Of a stretch of 64,000 nt of DNA, positions 43,335 to 50,707 are shown piece after piece. The notes beneath the pieces are model-generated. The model was not told the DNA's origin, did not search any database, and worked only from the letters and a program-made list of their open reading frames with translations. Where the stretch lies: NCBI RefSeq assembly GCF_002770595.1, contig NZ_CP022986.1, forward strand, positions 1,922,001 to 1,986,000, in the 5' to 3' direction. This DNA is from Chryseobacterium camelliae. GTDB taxonomy: Bacteria; Bacteroidota; Bacteroidia; Flavobacteriales; Weeksellaceae. Within the stretch, counting starts at the first letter, position 1. Every line of letters begins with the position of its first letter. The translations under genes were made by a program, and so were the position numbers.

Positions 43335-43380
43335 ATCCCCGTCTATAACGGGGATGAATAAGGGATCCTGTGAACAGGAT
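43335..43380. terminator. Two tandem small hairpins
   Basis: ATCCCCG-TCTATAA-CGGGGAT (43335? to 43355) and ATCCTG-TGAA-CAGGAT (43365-43380). The first is preceded by an A run and could end the upstream gene on minus or be part of the leader of the next gene; there is no strong T run on plus. Confidence 0.4.
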
Positions 43381-43505
43381 AGTAATTATATTAAAGTATC
43401 TGGTGTGACCTCTGATCAGCAAACATTATGCCTTATCAGGCATGGCCCATAAATTTATTCAGGGAAATCATCCTTAAGATATATAACAACTATAAAAACA
43501 AACAC

Positions 43506-43733
43506 ATGCCACAAAGAATTTTCACGAAAGAAGATTTTGTAAAGAACAGCAATAATGAATATGAAATCGAATACCACATCGGTGAAGTCGGTATAGGCGC
43601 TAATCTTATTGTAGAAAAGAAAAATGAAAACGGAGAATATGAAGTGATACAACCCGAAATGACCAGAGTTGATGACAGTATGTTTATCCGTTGGAGTAAG
43701 CCTTTTGAGGGAAGGCTAATATATGAGGATTAA
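43506..43733 (+). CDS. Hypothetical protein, 75 aa
   Basis: The ATG at 43506 (MPQRIFTKEDFVKNSNNEYE) is preferred: the extension to 43428 is low in coding character and the segment before MPQ looks like untranslated leader. The 75 residues are predicted mostly beta with GEVGIGANLIVEKKNENGEYEV and end FEGRLIYED. Family unknown; no signal peptide. Ends with a terminator at 43771-43795. Confidence 0.62.
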   Translation: MPQRIFTKEDFVKNSNNEYEIEYHIGEVGIGANLIVEKKNENGEYEVIQPEMTRVDDSMFIRWSKPFEGRLIYED

Positions 43734-43770
43734 TGGCGTCATGCCTTTTTTCATTCATAAATAAATACAT

Positions 43771-43795
43771 AAACTTCCCGCATGACGGGAAGTTT
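43771..43795 (+). terminator. Terminator of the 75-aa gene
   Basis: Stem AAACTTCCCG/CGGGAAGTTT with loop CATGA, followed by TT-GTTG; 37 bases after the stop. Confidence 0.75.
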
Positions 43796-43998
43796 TGTTG
43801 TTAAGAAAATAAAGATGAAAATATAAATGGATTGATTCTATATCAAAGTTATTCAATCTATTATCCGGGAAACATGATTCAGATCATATTCCTTCTTTAT
43901 TTCATAGATGTAAATGGTATAAATCACAGAATTCCAGAATAGCATCAGAAGAACTATCCTTAAAAAATAAAAAAAAGGATCTTCATAAAGAAGACCCC

Positions 43999-44022
43999 AA
44001 AAACACAAATGATGAAAAAAAA
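43999..44022 (+). repeat. 24-base repeat, copy 1
   Basis: Sequence of the form AAAAACACAAATGATGAAAA with eight terminal A. Identical to 44765-44788, and in both cases just behind a hairpin. Confidence 0.7.
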
Positions 44023-44235
44023 ATTTTTTCTATACAGAAGTAAATTATCTATTTATCTATCAATTAATTCTATAACAAAGATAATAAAGCGAATACCACA
44101 ATTTTATGACCATGGTCATAACCACAGAAAAAGAATTATTTTAAGCCTGGTACATGATCTCATACCTGTAAAAAAAGAAACTCCTCTTTCGAGGAGTCTG
44201 ATAATGGAAGGGGATATATATGGGGGTCTAAAATA

Positions 44236-44613
44236 TTATCTTGTCCCTGACTCGGAAGCCGTAGGAGCAGAATTTGCAGCATTGGTTGTGCTGTTTTGTG
44301 TTGCTCTGCCGTTCTGAGCACCTTGTGCACCACCCTGGCTTCCCTGGCTACCCTGTCCCTGTGTTCCCTGAGTACCTTGTGTCCCCTGAGCACCCTGCGA
44401 ACCTTGAGGAGAAGTATTATTCTGATTCATGCTGCTGTCTCTCACGGTTGCTGTAGTATCCATTGGCATGGTATTCATTGTACCGGCAGAATCAGACATA
44501 GATCCTGTGCTCATGGAATCGCTCATGGTATTGTTATCATTCTGTACCTCCTGCTTCTTGCAGCTTACAGCAAAAAGACCTGCTACGGCCATTAGTAACA
44601 CTAACTTTTTCAT
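44236..44613 (-). CDS. Low-complexity lipoprotein with Gly-x-Gln repeats
   Basis: A 125-residue lipoprotein: signal MKKLVLLMAVAGLFAVSC with lipobox AVSC (Cys18). After a Ser/Met/Asp-rich stretch (30-65) comes a run of triplets QGS-QGA-QGT-QGT-QGT-QGQ-GSQ-GSQ (about 70-96), a collagen-like or random-coil spacer, then an Ala/Asn/Thr tail. Function unknown. Surface display or a stress-related filler protein is possible. Triplets make this a likely hot spot for length change by slippage. Confidence 0.72.
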   Translation of the reverse strand: MKKLVLLMAVAGLFAVSCKKQEVQNDNNTMSDSMSTGSMSDSAGTMNTMPMDTTATVRDSSMNQNNTSPQGSQGAQGTQGTQGTQGQGSQGSQGGAQGAQNGRATQNSTTNAANSAPTASESGTR

Positions 44614-44962
44614 ATAATAATTTTTAAGTGATTGAATATTGAATATTTAATTTTTCAATATATCTCAAAATTATAAACTAAAAATTTACCGTAATATGTT
44701 TGAAATCATAATCATGGATAAGAATATTGATTAATATAAAATGGCCTCCATTTCTGGAGGCCATAAAAACACAAATGATGAAAAAAAACTATTCAGAAGT
44801 CCTGAATAGAACTTGTCCGGCTTAATTAAGCCTTATAAAGTTATGCATTGAGATGCATGATATACATAATTAAATGTAAAATACCATACCAGTTTTACAT
44901 TGAAGATGCTAATATAAAAATTTTATGCAATAATTCAGCTATAACACAGCATTCCTTTTATT
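44614..44962. other. AT-rich intergenic region with repeat element
   Basis: Contains the perfect hairpin ATGGCCTCC-ATTTCT-GGAGGCCAT (44741-44764) followed at once by repeat copy 2 (44765-44788) and a 16-codon frame from ATG 44775 to TAA 44825. No other gene seen. Confidence 0.55.
44765..44788 (+). repeat. 24-base repeat, copy 2
   Basis: Exact copy of 43999-44022; begins one base after the hairpin at 44741-44764 and contains two overlapping start codons (ATGATG). Confidence 0.7.
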
Positions 44963-45412
44963 TTATTCTGCCCAGGCAATAGGAATGTATACCGTAATGT
45001 ATCCATCTGCATCCACCTGCTGATCAGAAACCGTACCTGTTACCGAACCATAGCCTACCCAGCCACCCTGTCCCTGCTGGGCCGTAAAAGTATAGGTTCC
45101 TGCAGGAATCCCTTCCATATAAACCGGCAGTGCCTGTAAGCCGCCGCCAGCATAAGTATCATAAGACTCTCCGGTCTGGGTATTGGTCGCTATAAAACTA
45201 CCGACATCATAACTCCCGGATAATGTCTTCTCTCCACTTTGTGTCATCATGCCATATCGTATCCGGTACGTTTTGGCTTTTGATGTACCGGCAGATTTAG
45301 CGGTAACATCCTGTACAGGATTCTCTGTTGTCAGGTCATTATCGGAAGAACATCCTGACATAAAACACAATACTCCGGCGACTGCCAGAACCTTAAAAAT
45401 CTGATTTTTCAT
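44963..45412 (-). CDS. Lipoprotein, 149 aa
   Basis: The ATG at 45412 (MKNQIFKVLAVAGVLCFMSGC) gives a proper lipoprotein signal with lipobox MSGC (Cys21); the upstream part to 45445 is dropped. The mature domain from about residue 45 is beta-rich (KTYRIRYGMMTQSGEKTLSG, GSVTGTVSDQQVDADGYITVYIPIAWAE), like a small immunoglobulin or lipocalin-like sandwich. No family recognised. Probably anchored to the outer membrane. Confidence 0.7.
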   Translation of the reverse strand: MKNQIFKVLAVAGVLCFMSGCSSDNDLTTENPVQDVTAKSAGTSKAKTYRIRYGMMTQSGEKTLSGSYDVGSFIATNTQTGESYDTYAGGGLQALPVYMEGIPAGTYTFTAQQGQGGWVGYGSVTGTVSDQQVDADGYITVYIPIAWAE

Positions 45413-45655
45413 ATTATATAATTTTGGTTCTTTAAAAGTAACCAATTACAATGAATTTGATCTAAACTGATCTTTAAATTAATATTATGTTATGAGTTAT
45501 CGGATTGAGAGTCTTAAAAAGAGTGCTACTGTACAAAAATTCATGTTAGCTGATCCGATTTTAACATTACTTAACTCATGTTTGGCGCTATTATTGAAAT
45601 TATGTGGTATGGATTATATGCGAGAGCAGTTATTCCACTGTTAAAAATTTGAATT

Positions 45656-46201
45656 ATGAAACGTATAATGCTCACAGGGCTTGTATCAGTTTTCTTACTG
45701 ACAGCCTGTAAAAAAGATGATCAGATTGCTGAAAAATCACTGGAACAGCAGAAAATTGAGTTTCAGATGAGGCAGCTTGAAATAGAAAAACAGAAACTTG
45801 CCATAGAAAAAGAGAGGATGGCTTATGAAACGCAGAAAAAAGCGGACAGTATTGCAGAAGCACAAAAAGCCAAAACAGCTGCAGCCGCTGCTTCTACTCC
45901 AAAAGTGATCAGGGAAACCAGAACGGTGTACAGAGACAGGAATTATAATTCCGGATCTAACGGATCATATGCCAATAACGGAAGCAGTGCATCTCAGGGA
46001 ACGACCCAGAAAAAAGGGATGAGTAAAGCGGCTAAAGGTACCATCATCGGTACAGTTGGTGGTGCAGCAGCAGGAGCTATCATCAGCAGGAAGAACAGAG
46101 GTCTTGGTGCTGTCATTGGTGGGGTTGTTGGTGGTGCTACCGGATATACCATCGGTAGGTCACAGGATAGAAAAGACGGAAGGGTAACCCCTAGAAATTA
46201 A
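45656..46201 (+). CDS. Lipoprotein with coiled coil and glycine-zipper domain
   Basis: A 181-residue lipoprotein: signal MKRIMLTGLVSVFLLTAC (Cys18). Residues 25-75 are a charged coiled coil (EQQKIEFQMRQLEIEKQKLAIEKE region), 76-120 a Ser/Ala/Asn linker, and 125-172 a Gly-zipper (GTIIGTVGGAAAGAIIS and GLGAVIGGVVGGATGYTIG) of the YMGG/2TM type that inserts in membranes. Such proteins are outer-membrane lipoproteins of the SlyB/osmotic-stress type. Role is inferred. Terminator at 46219-46252. A 24-codon frame ends just before it. Confidence 0.75.
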   Translation: MKRIMLTGLVSVFLLTACKKDDQIAEKSLEQQKIEFQMRQLEIEKQKLAIEKERMAYETQKKADSIAEAQKAKTAAAAASTPKVIRETRTVYRDRNYNSGSNGSYANNGSSASQGTTQKKGMSKAAKGTIIGTVGGAAAGAIISRKNRGLGAVIGGVVGGATGYTIGRSQDRKDGRVTPRN

Positions 46202-46218
46202 CATTTCGCATACATCAT

Positions 46219-46252
46219 AAAAAGATTGCTTATTTTTAAGCAATCTTTTTTT
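46219..46252 (+). terminator. Terminator of the glycine-zipper lipoprotein gene
   Basis: Stem AAAAGATTGCT/AGCAATCTTTT with loop TATTTTTA and a run of T that reaches the ATG of the next gene at 46253. Confidence 0.8.
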
Positions 46253-47890
46253 ATGGCCTTACTGTTCCTTTCCTGTCTTTTGATTCTTCCGGTCCTTATG
46301 GGTATGGGCCATGCCATGCAGCATTATTCCGGATGCAGGTTTTCACAGGGAATAGCGGCCAAAATAATCATGGGAATGGCAGGAATAAGCTTAGTGTGGA
46401 CGGTTACTGCTTTTTTTCTCCCTCTCAATACATATACTGAAATACCGGTTATCGCAGCAGGAGTGTTTTTTTTCTTCAAAGAAAAATTGTACAAAGAATT
46501 GTATTGCTTATCGAAAAAAGATAACATTCTATTATTGATAATTACATTTATTATACTGTTCAGCAGCTCTTTTTACCCTTTTATCCTGGATCATTTCGGG
46601 TATTATGTTCCCACTGTCCGGTGGCTTCATACTTACGGGCTGGCTCAGGGGATTTCAAACCTGGATCTGATTCTCGGGCAAATGTCAGTGTGGCATATAT
46701 TCCAGGCGGGTTTTTCCGGAATTGCAGACCCGTTTTTAAGGATCAATTCTGTATTGCTCATTACCTATACAGTTTATATTATTGAAAAGAAAAGCTGGGT
46801 ACAGCTCTGCCTGGTTCCCTTTTTTCTATTCTTCACCCAATCCCCCAGTCCGGACTTACCCGTCCTGGTGATTTCATTAATCATCCTGAATGAGATCCTG
46901 AACGGAAACAGAAATACGGCAGTCCTTTTCGGACTTTCAGTATGGGTTTTTGCCATAAAACCGACCATGATCTGGCTTCCGATCCTGAGCTTTCTCTACG
47001 CTATTTTCATTATAAAATCTTCCTTTAGGAAAATGGCTTTTGGAATCTTTATCCTGATCCTGTTTTTCTTTAAAAACCTGTGGACATTTGGTTACCCTGT
47101 GTTTCCGGTAGCATTGGGAGATTTCGGAATATCATGGAAACCGGATCCTGAAGTATTGAGGCTGTCTTCCCAATATGCAGTGCAGAAAACGTATGATATG
47201 CAGTATTCTTATGATGCTATCCGGCAATTCTCTGTCGTGGAATCCATAAGTCATTGGCTTTTTCTTACAGGAATCAAATCAGCCATTCACATTTCCTTCG
47301 TTGTTATACTGACTATTTTTATTGTTTATACAGTGATCAAAAAAAACAGAGTACTTACCTGTATATGCATTGCTTTGGTAACCAAGTGCATCCTGGTCCT
47401 TATATTCTCCGCACAATACCGCTTTTTCATTGATGTATTTTTTGTTGTCTTTTTTATTCTTTGCCGATCACATGTCAGCAGAAAAAGCGCAATCAGCATC
47501 TGCCTCGGTTTAAGCATGGCTTCCATAGGATGCCTCACTTTTCCTTTGGCACTTCAGGCTTTGGTTCCCAGTTTCAGGCCGGGACGTTTTATGGGAAATT
47601 TCGAAAGGCAACAGCTGTACCGGCCTTCTGTTTATCAGTACAACCGTTTCAGGTCTTTTAAAGTCGGTAATCTTTCTTTTCATGTATCGGAAAAATACCC
47701 TTTTAATTTTGACACTCCCCTTCCTGCCATTTCGGAAAGCTATATTTTTGAATATGCCCGGGCAGGCGTATTTCCTCAGCTGAAAGATAAAAGGGATATA
47801 CGGCAAGGCTTCAGATATAAGAAACTGACGCCGGAAGAACAACACCAGGTAAAAGAGGTTATGCACACCATCGAAAAAAGCTATCAATAG
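46253..47890 (+). CDS. Polytopic membrane protein, LIC_10190-like
   Basis: A 545-residue protein with about 12-14 hydrophobic segments. The start at 46253 follows directly on the terminator; a start at 46226 would lie inside the hairpin. It resembles the LIC_10190 family of Bacteroidota and Leptospira, itself like GT-C glycosyltransferases: residues near 105-150 (HFGYYVPTVRWLHTYGLAQGISNLDL and GQMSVWHIFQAGFSG, in separate blocks) match the family motif with aromatic-acidic loop. Predicted to act in cell-surface polysaccharide or lipid modification, by analogy only. C-terminal 80 residues are soluble. Confidence 0.62.
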   Translation: MALLFLSCLLILPVLMGMGHAMQHYSGCRFSQGIAAKIIMGMAGISLVWTVTAFFLPLNTYTEIPVIAAGVFFFFKEKLYKELYCLSKKDNILLLIITFIILFSSSFYPFILDHFGYYVPTVRWLHTYGLAQGISNLDLILGQMSVWHIFQAGFSGIADPFLRINSVLLITYTVYIIEKKSWVQLCLVPFFLFFTQSPSPDLPVLVISLIILNEILNGNRNTAVLFGLSVWVFAIKPTMIWLPILSFLYAIFIIKSSFRKMAFGIFILILFFFKNLWTFGYPVFPVALGDFGISWKPDPEVLRLSSQYAVQKTYDMQYSYDAIRQFSVVESISHWLFLTGIKSAIHISFVVILTIFIVYTVIKKNRVLTCICIALVTKCILVLIFSAQYRFFIDVFFVVFFILCRSHVSRKSAISICLGLSMASIGCLTFPLALQALVPSFRPGRFMGNFERQQLYRPSVYQYNRFRSFKVGNLSFHVSEKYPFNFDTPLPAISESYIFEYARAGVFPQLKDKRDIRQGFRYKKLTPEEQHQVKEVMHTIEKSYQ

Positions 47891-47925
47891 ACTCCTCGTT
47901 CGCTTCTTCCCTTAAAAAAAAGCTG

Positions 47926-47933
47926 TAAATTTG
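47926..47933 (+). promoter_or_regulatory. Promoter -7 box of aroC
   Basis: TAAATTTG lies 5 bases before the aroC ATG at 47939. If transcription starts at the usual distance, the mRNA would be leaderless or have a leader of a few bases. Confidence 0.5.
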
Positions 47934-47938
47934 TATCT

Positions 47939-49009
47939 ATGTTGAATACTTTAGGCAATCTTCTCAATCTTACCACATTTGGGGAAAGTCATGGGCCGGC
48001 TTATGGCGGCATCATCAATAATTTCCCTTCCGGGCTGATGATAGATCAGGATCAGATCCAGTATGAGCTGGACCGCAGGAAACCAGGGCAATCCGCTATT
48101 GTTACCCAAAGAAAAGAAAGCGATACCGTACGGTTTCTTTCAGGAATTTTTGAAGGGCAGACTACCGGGACGCCGATCGGGTTTATTATTGAAAACGAAA
48201 ATCAGAAATCAAAAGATTACGATCATATTGCACAGTCTTACCGCCCAAGCCATGCTGATTTTACCTATGACCGGAAATTCGGCATCAGGGATTACCGCGG
48301 TGGCGGAAAATCTTCTGCCCGGGAAACCATGAACTGGGTCGTAGCCGGAGCATTGGCAAAACAGCTTTTAAAGACTGTTGAAATCAATGCCTATGTGTCT
48401 TCCGTAGGTGATATTTTCTGTGAAAAACCTTATCAGGCACTAGACTTTTCCCTTACGGAAAGTAATGAAGTGCGCTGTCCTGACGCAGAAACTGCAGAAA
48501 AAATGATTGCCCGTATCAAGGAAATAAAAAAAGAAGGCAATACCATAGGCGGAACTATTACCTGTGTCATCAAAAACGTTCCTGCCGGTATCGGAGAGCC
48601 TGTTTTCTCAAAACTGCAGGCTGAACTGGCGAAAGCCATGCTGAATATCAATGCATGTAAAGGCTTTGAATACGGAAGCGGATTCTGCGGCGCCAAAATG
48701 ACCGGGAAGGAACACAATGATCTTTTTAATACCGATTTCACCACCCAGTCCAACCTCTCGGGCGGGATCCAGGGCGGAATTTCAAACGGTATGGACATTT
48801 ATTTCCGGGTAGCATTCAAACCGGTTGCTACGGTTCTGCGGCCTCAGGAAAGTGTTGACCGTGACGGTAATGCGGTCATGGTGGAAGGCAAGGGTAGACA
48901 TGATCCATGTGTGCTGCCACGGGCCGTACCGGTGGTGGAAAGCCTGGCTGCTTTTGTCCTGGCAGATTTATACCTGATCGATAAAACAAGAAATATCAAC
49001 CATTTTTAA
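47939..49009 (+). CDS. aroC: Chorismate synthase
   Basis: Last step of the shikimate route, converting EPSP to chorismate with reduced FMN. The 356-residue protein has the three signatures: [15 protein letters not shown] near 11-25, [23 protein letters not shown] near 118 and [16 protein letters not shown] near 280, with the C-terminal [17 protein letters not shown]. Full length and normal. Followed 11 bases later by a thioredoxin-family gene. Confidence 0.96.
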   Translation: MLNTLGNLLNLTTFGESHGPAYGGIINNFPSGLMIDQDQIQYELDRRKPGQSAIVTQRKESDTVRFLSGIFEGQTTGTPIGFIIENENQKSKDYDHIAQSYRPSHADFTYDRKFGIRDYRGGGKSSARETMNWVVAGALAKQLLKTVEINAYVSSVGDIFCEKPYQALDFSLTESNEVRCPDAETAEKMIARIKEIKKEGNTIGGTITCVIKNVPAGIGEPVFSKLQAELAKAMLNINACKGFEYGSGFCGAKMTGKEHNDLFNTDFTTQSNLSGGIQGGISNGMDIYFRVAFKPVATVLRPQESVDRDGNAVMVEGKGRHDPCVLPRAVPVVESLAAFVLADLYLIDKTRNINHF

Positions 49010-49020
49010 ATATTTTGGTA

Positions 49021-49584
49021 ATGAAAAATTACTGGGAAAATGCCATTACGTTTAACGAATATGTGGCTATAGGAAAACAGAGGCTGGAATATCCGGGCAA
49101 CGAACATGACCTGGAATATAAGCCGTATTACGAACTGGGGCTACAGAGAATTGAGAGGACACTGAAAAAATACCTCCCGGATCCGGAGCAGCTTGCTGAA
49201 CTTGAAACCAAGCAGTTTACCGGAAAGATCCTGATTATTTCCGAAGTATGGTGCGGTGATGCCAGCGCCACGGTTCCTGCACTGGTAAAATTCTTTGAAG
49301 GCCACAACGACGTGAAAATTTTCCTCAGGGATTCCGATAAAAGCCTGATCAGCCAGTTCCTGACCAATGGTACGGAATCGATCCCGAAAGTAATCATCCT
49401 GGATGAAAATAATGGGGTGAAAGCTTCCTGGGGACCGAGGCCTGCCTACGGAAGAGAATTGCTGATGAAGCACAAGGTTGATCCTGATGGCTATCCTAAA
49501 GAACATTTTTATAATGACCTGCAAATCTATTATGCTAAAAACAGAGGCAAAGATGCGGTGCAGGAAATTCTGGATCTGCTATGA
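49021..49584 (+). CDS. Thioredoxin-family protein with WCGDA motif
   Basis: The ATG at 49021 (MKNYWENAITF) is chosen over the TTG at 49015. The 187-residue protein has a thioredoxin fold with the variant active site EVWCGDASATVPAL near 76: one cysteine in place of CxxC, which fits the thioredoxin-like YuxK-unrelated bacillithiol/stress group (TlpA-independent). A cis-Pro appears in TESIPKVIILDE. Its stop overlaps the next ATG by four bases (ATGA at 49581-49584), so the two thioredoxin-like genes are translated together. Confidence 0.82.
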   Translation: MKNYWENAITFNEYVAIGKQRLEYPGNEHDLEYKPYYELGLQRIERTLKKYLPDPEQLAELETKQFTGKILIISEVWCGDASATVPALVKFFEGHNDVKIFLRDSDKSLISQFLTNGTESIPKVIILDENNGVKASWGPRPAYGRELLMKHKVDPDGYPKEHFYNDLQIYYAKNRGKDAVQEILDLL

Positions 49585-50120
49585 AAAAAGGAATCATTTA
49601 CATTATCCTAGTACTGGTGATAGCCGGTATATTCCTGATCCCCGGAGTGAAGAACTTCCTCCAGGAACAGTTCTTTCCTGTAGCGACCATTGAAAATGCA
49701 GTGACTGTTCCTGCCGAAGACTATGATATAGAGCTGCAGGGCATCAATGTGCCGGACACTAATCTTAAGAATTTCAAAGACAAAACGGTTTTCCTTAATT
49801 TCTGGGGAACATGGTGCCCGCCGTGCCGGCAGGAATGGCCTATGATCCAGAAATTATATGAAGGCAGAAAAGATAAGGTGGACTTTATACTGATTGCAAT
49901 GAATGACCAGGAGGATGCCGTCAGAAAATTCCTGAAAGAAAATAATTATTCTGTCCCTGTATATATTGCACAGAGTCCCATCTCTGAAAAGCTGCTGCCC
50001 AAAGTTTTCCCAACCACCTACCTGCTGGGGAAAAACGGCAGAATCCTGATGAAAGAAGATGCTTCAAAAGACTGGAATACAGAGTCTGTGCACCGGTTTA
50101 TCGATACGGTAACCCAATAA
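49581..50120 (+). CDS. TlpA-like thioredoxin, membrane anchored
   Basis: A 179-residue protein with one N-terminal hydrophobic anchor (IIYIILVLVIAGIFLIPGV) and a periplasmic TlpA/ResA-type thioredoxin domain with WGTWCPPCRQEWP near 77-88. It reduces disulphides in cytochrome c or other secreted proteins (family role). Cis-Pro in KVFPTTYLLGKNGRI near 148. ATGA overlap with the gene before. Confidence 0.9.
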   Translation: MKKGIIYIILVLVIAGIFLIPGVKNFLQEQFFPVATIENAVTVPAEDYDIELQGINVPDTNLKNFKDKTVFLNFWGTWCPPCRQEWPMIQKLYEGRKDKVDFILIAMNDQEDAVRKFLKENNYSVPVYIAQSPISEKLLPKVFPTTYLLGKNGRILMKEDASKDWNTESVHRFIDTVTQ

Positions 50121-50200
50121 GATTTAACTAAATTTTATACTTATTTGGTACAGAATTTGCGAATTTTCTGAATCTAAATCCGTTATAAACCGAAGACAAA

Positions 50201-50548
50201 ATGAAGTATTCTAAACTGAGCCTTGCTAAAGAGGCTATCAATCATAAAGGATTTGTCAGAAAAATACCTGACATTTTCAGAATGATCAATATGTGGAGAA
50301 AAGGACTCTATCCTATCAGATCCATAGACATGATGCTGCCGCTGTTGGGGTTATTGTATGTGATCTCTCCTATCGATCTTCTTCCTGAGGTAGCAATACC
50401 TGTACTGGGAGTGATGGATGACCTGGCTGTTTTGTCAATCACCATCCCGAAGCTCATTAAGGAAGTTGATAAATTTTTGCTGTGGGAAGCAGAGCAGAAA
50501 TATTCCTCTTCCTCAACCAACGTCATTGATGCCGAGATTATAAAATAA
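50201..50548 (+). CDS. YkvA/DUF1232 family protein
   Basis: A 115-residue small membrane protein with the DUF1232 core (SIDMMLPLLGLLYVISPIDLLPEVAIPVLGVMDDLAVL, two hydrophobic segments with the PxDLLPE signature at about 52-75). Function unknown for the family. Followed by a terminator. 80 bases after the TlpA-like gene. Confidence 0.85.
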   Translation: MKYSKLSLAKEAINHKGFVRKIPDIFRMINMWRKGLYPIRSIDMMLPLLGLLYVISPIDLLPEVAIPVLGVMDDLAVLSITIPKLIKEVDKFLLWEAEQKYSSSSTNVIDAEIIK

Positions 50549-50563
50549 AGCACAGACATTACC

Positions 50564-50592
50564 AAGCCATTCCTTACCGGAATGGTTTTTTA
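50564..50592 (+). terminator. Terminator of the DUF1232 gene
   Basis: Stem AAGCCATTCC/GGAATGGTTT (one G-U) with loop TTACC and six T. Confidence 0.85.
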
Positions 50593-50680
50593 TGCCTATT
50601 GACCTGATCTCTGCAACGGATAATGCCTGATCGTTGATGTAAACCTGTAGGGCAGATTTCCCTATTCACTTTCAAATCCT

Positions 50681-50688
50681 TAAATTTG
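50681..50688 (+). promoter_or_regulatory. Promoter -7 box of the pyrE-pyrF fusion
   Basis: TAAATTTG (TAnnTTTG) 19 bases before the ATG at 50708. A weak TTG-like -33 was not found. Confidence 0.45.
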
Positions 50689-50707
50689 CAACATCTAATA
50701 ATAAATA

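Larger units (their letters stand above)
43734..44235. other. AT-rich intergenic region with hairpin and repeated ATGATGAAA block
   Basis: Contains the terminator at 43771-43795, then at 43975-43997 an imperfect hairpin (GGATCTTC-ATAAA-GAAGACCCC) followed by the 24-base block 43999-44022, which is repeated exactly at 44765-44788. A long frame from 44009 exists but runs on into the opposite-strand lipoprotein gene and reads as non-coding. Confidence 0.5.

Noticed and set aside
43335..43380. A possible CRISPR or riboswitch in the tandem hairpins
   Set aside because: Only two unrelated small hairpins, no repeat-spacer regularity, no known riboswitch core.
44009..44317. 102-codon ORF starting in the repeat element
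   Set aside because: It begins in poly-A, has AT-driven composition and overlaps the convincing lipoprotein gene on the other strand.
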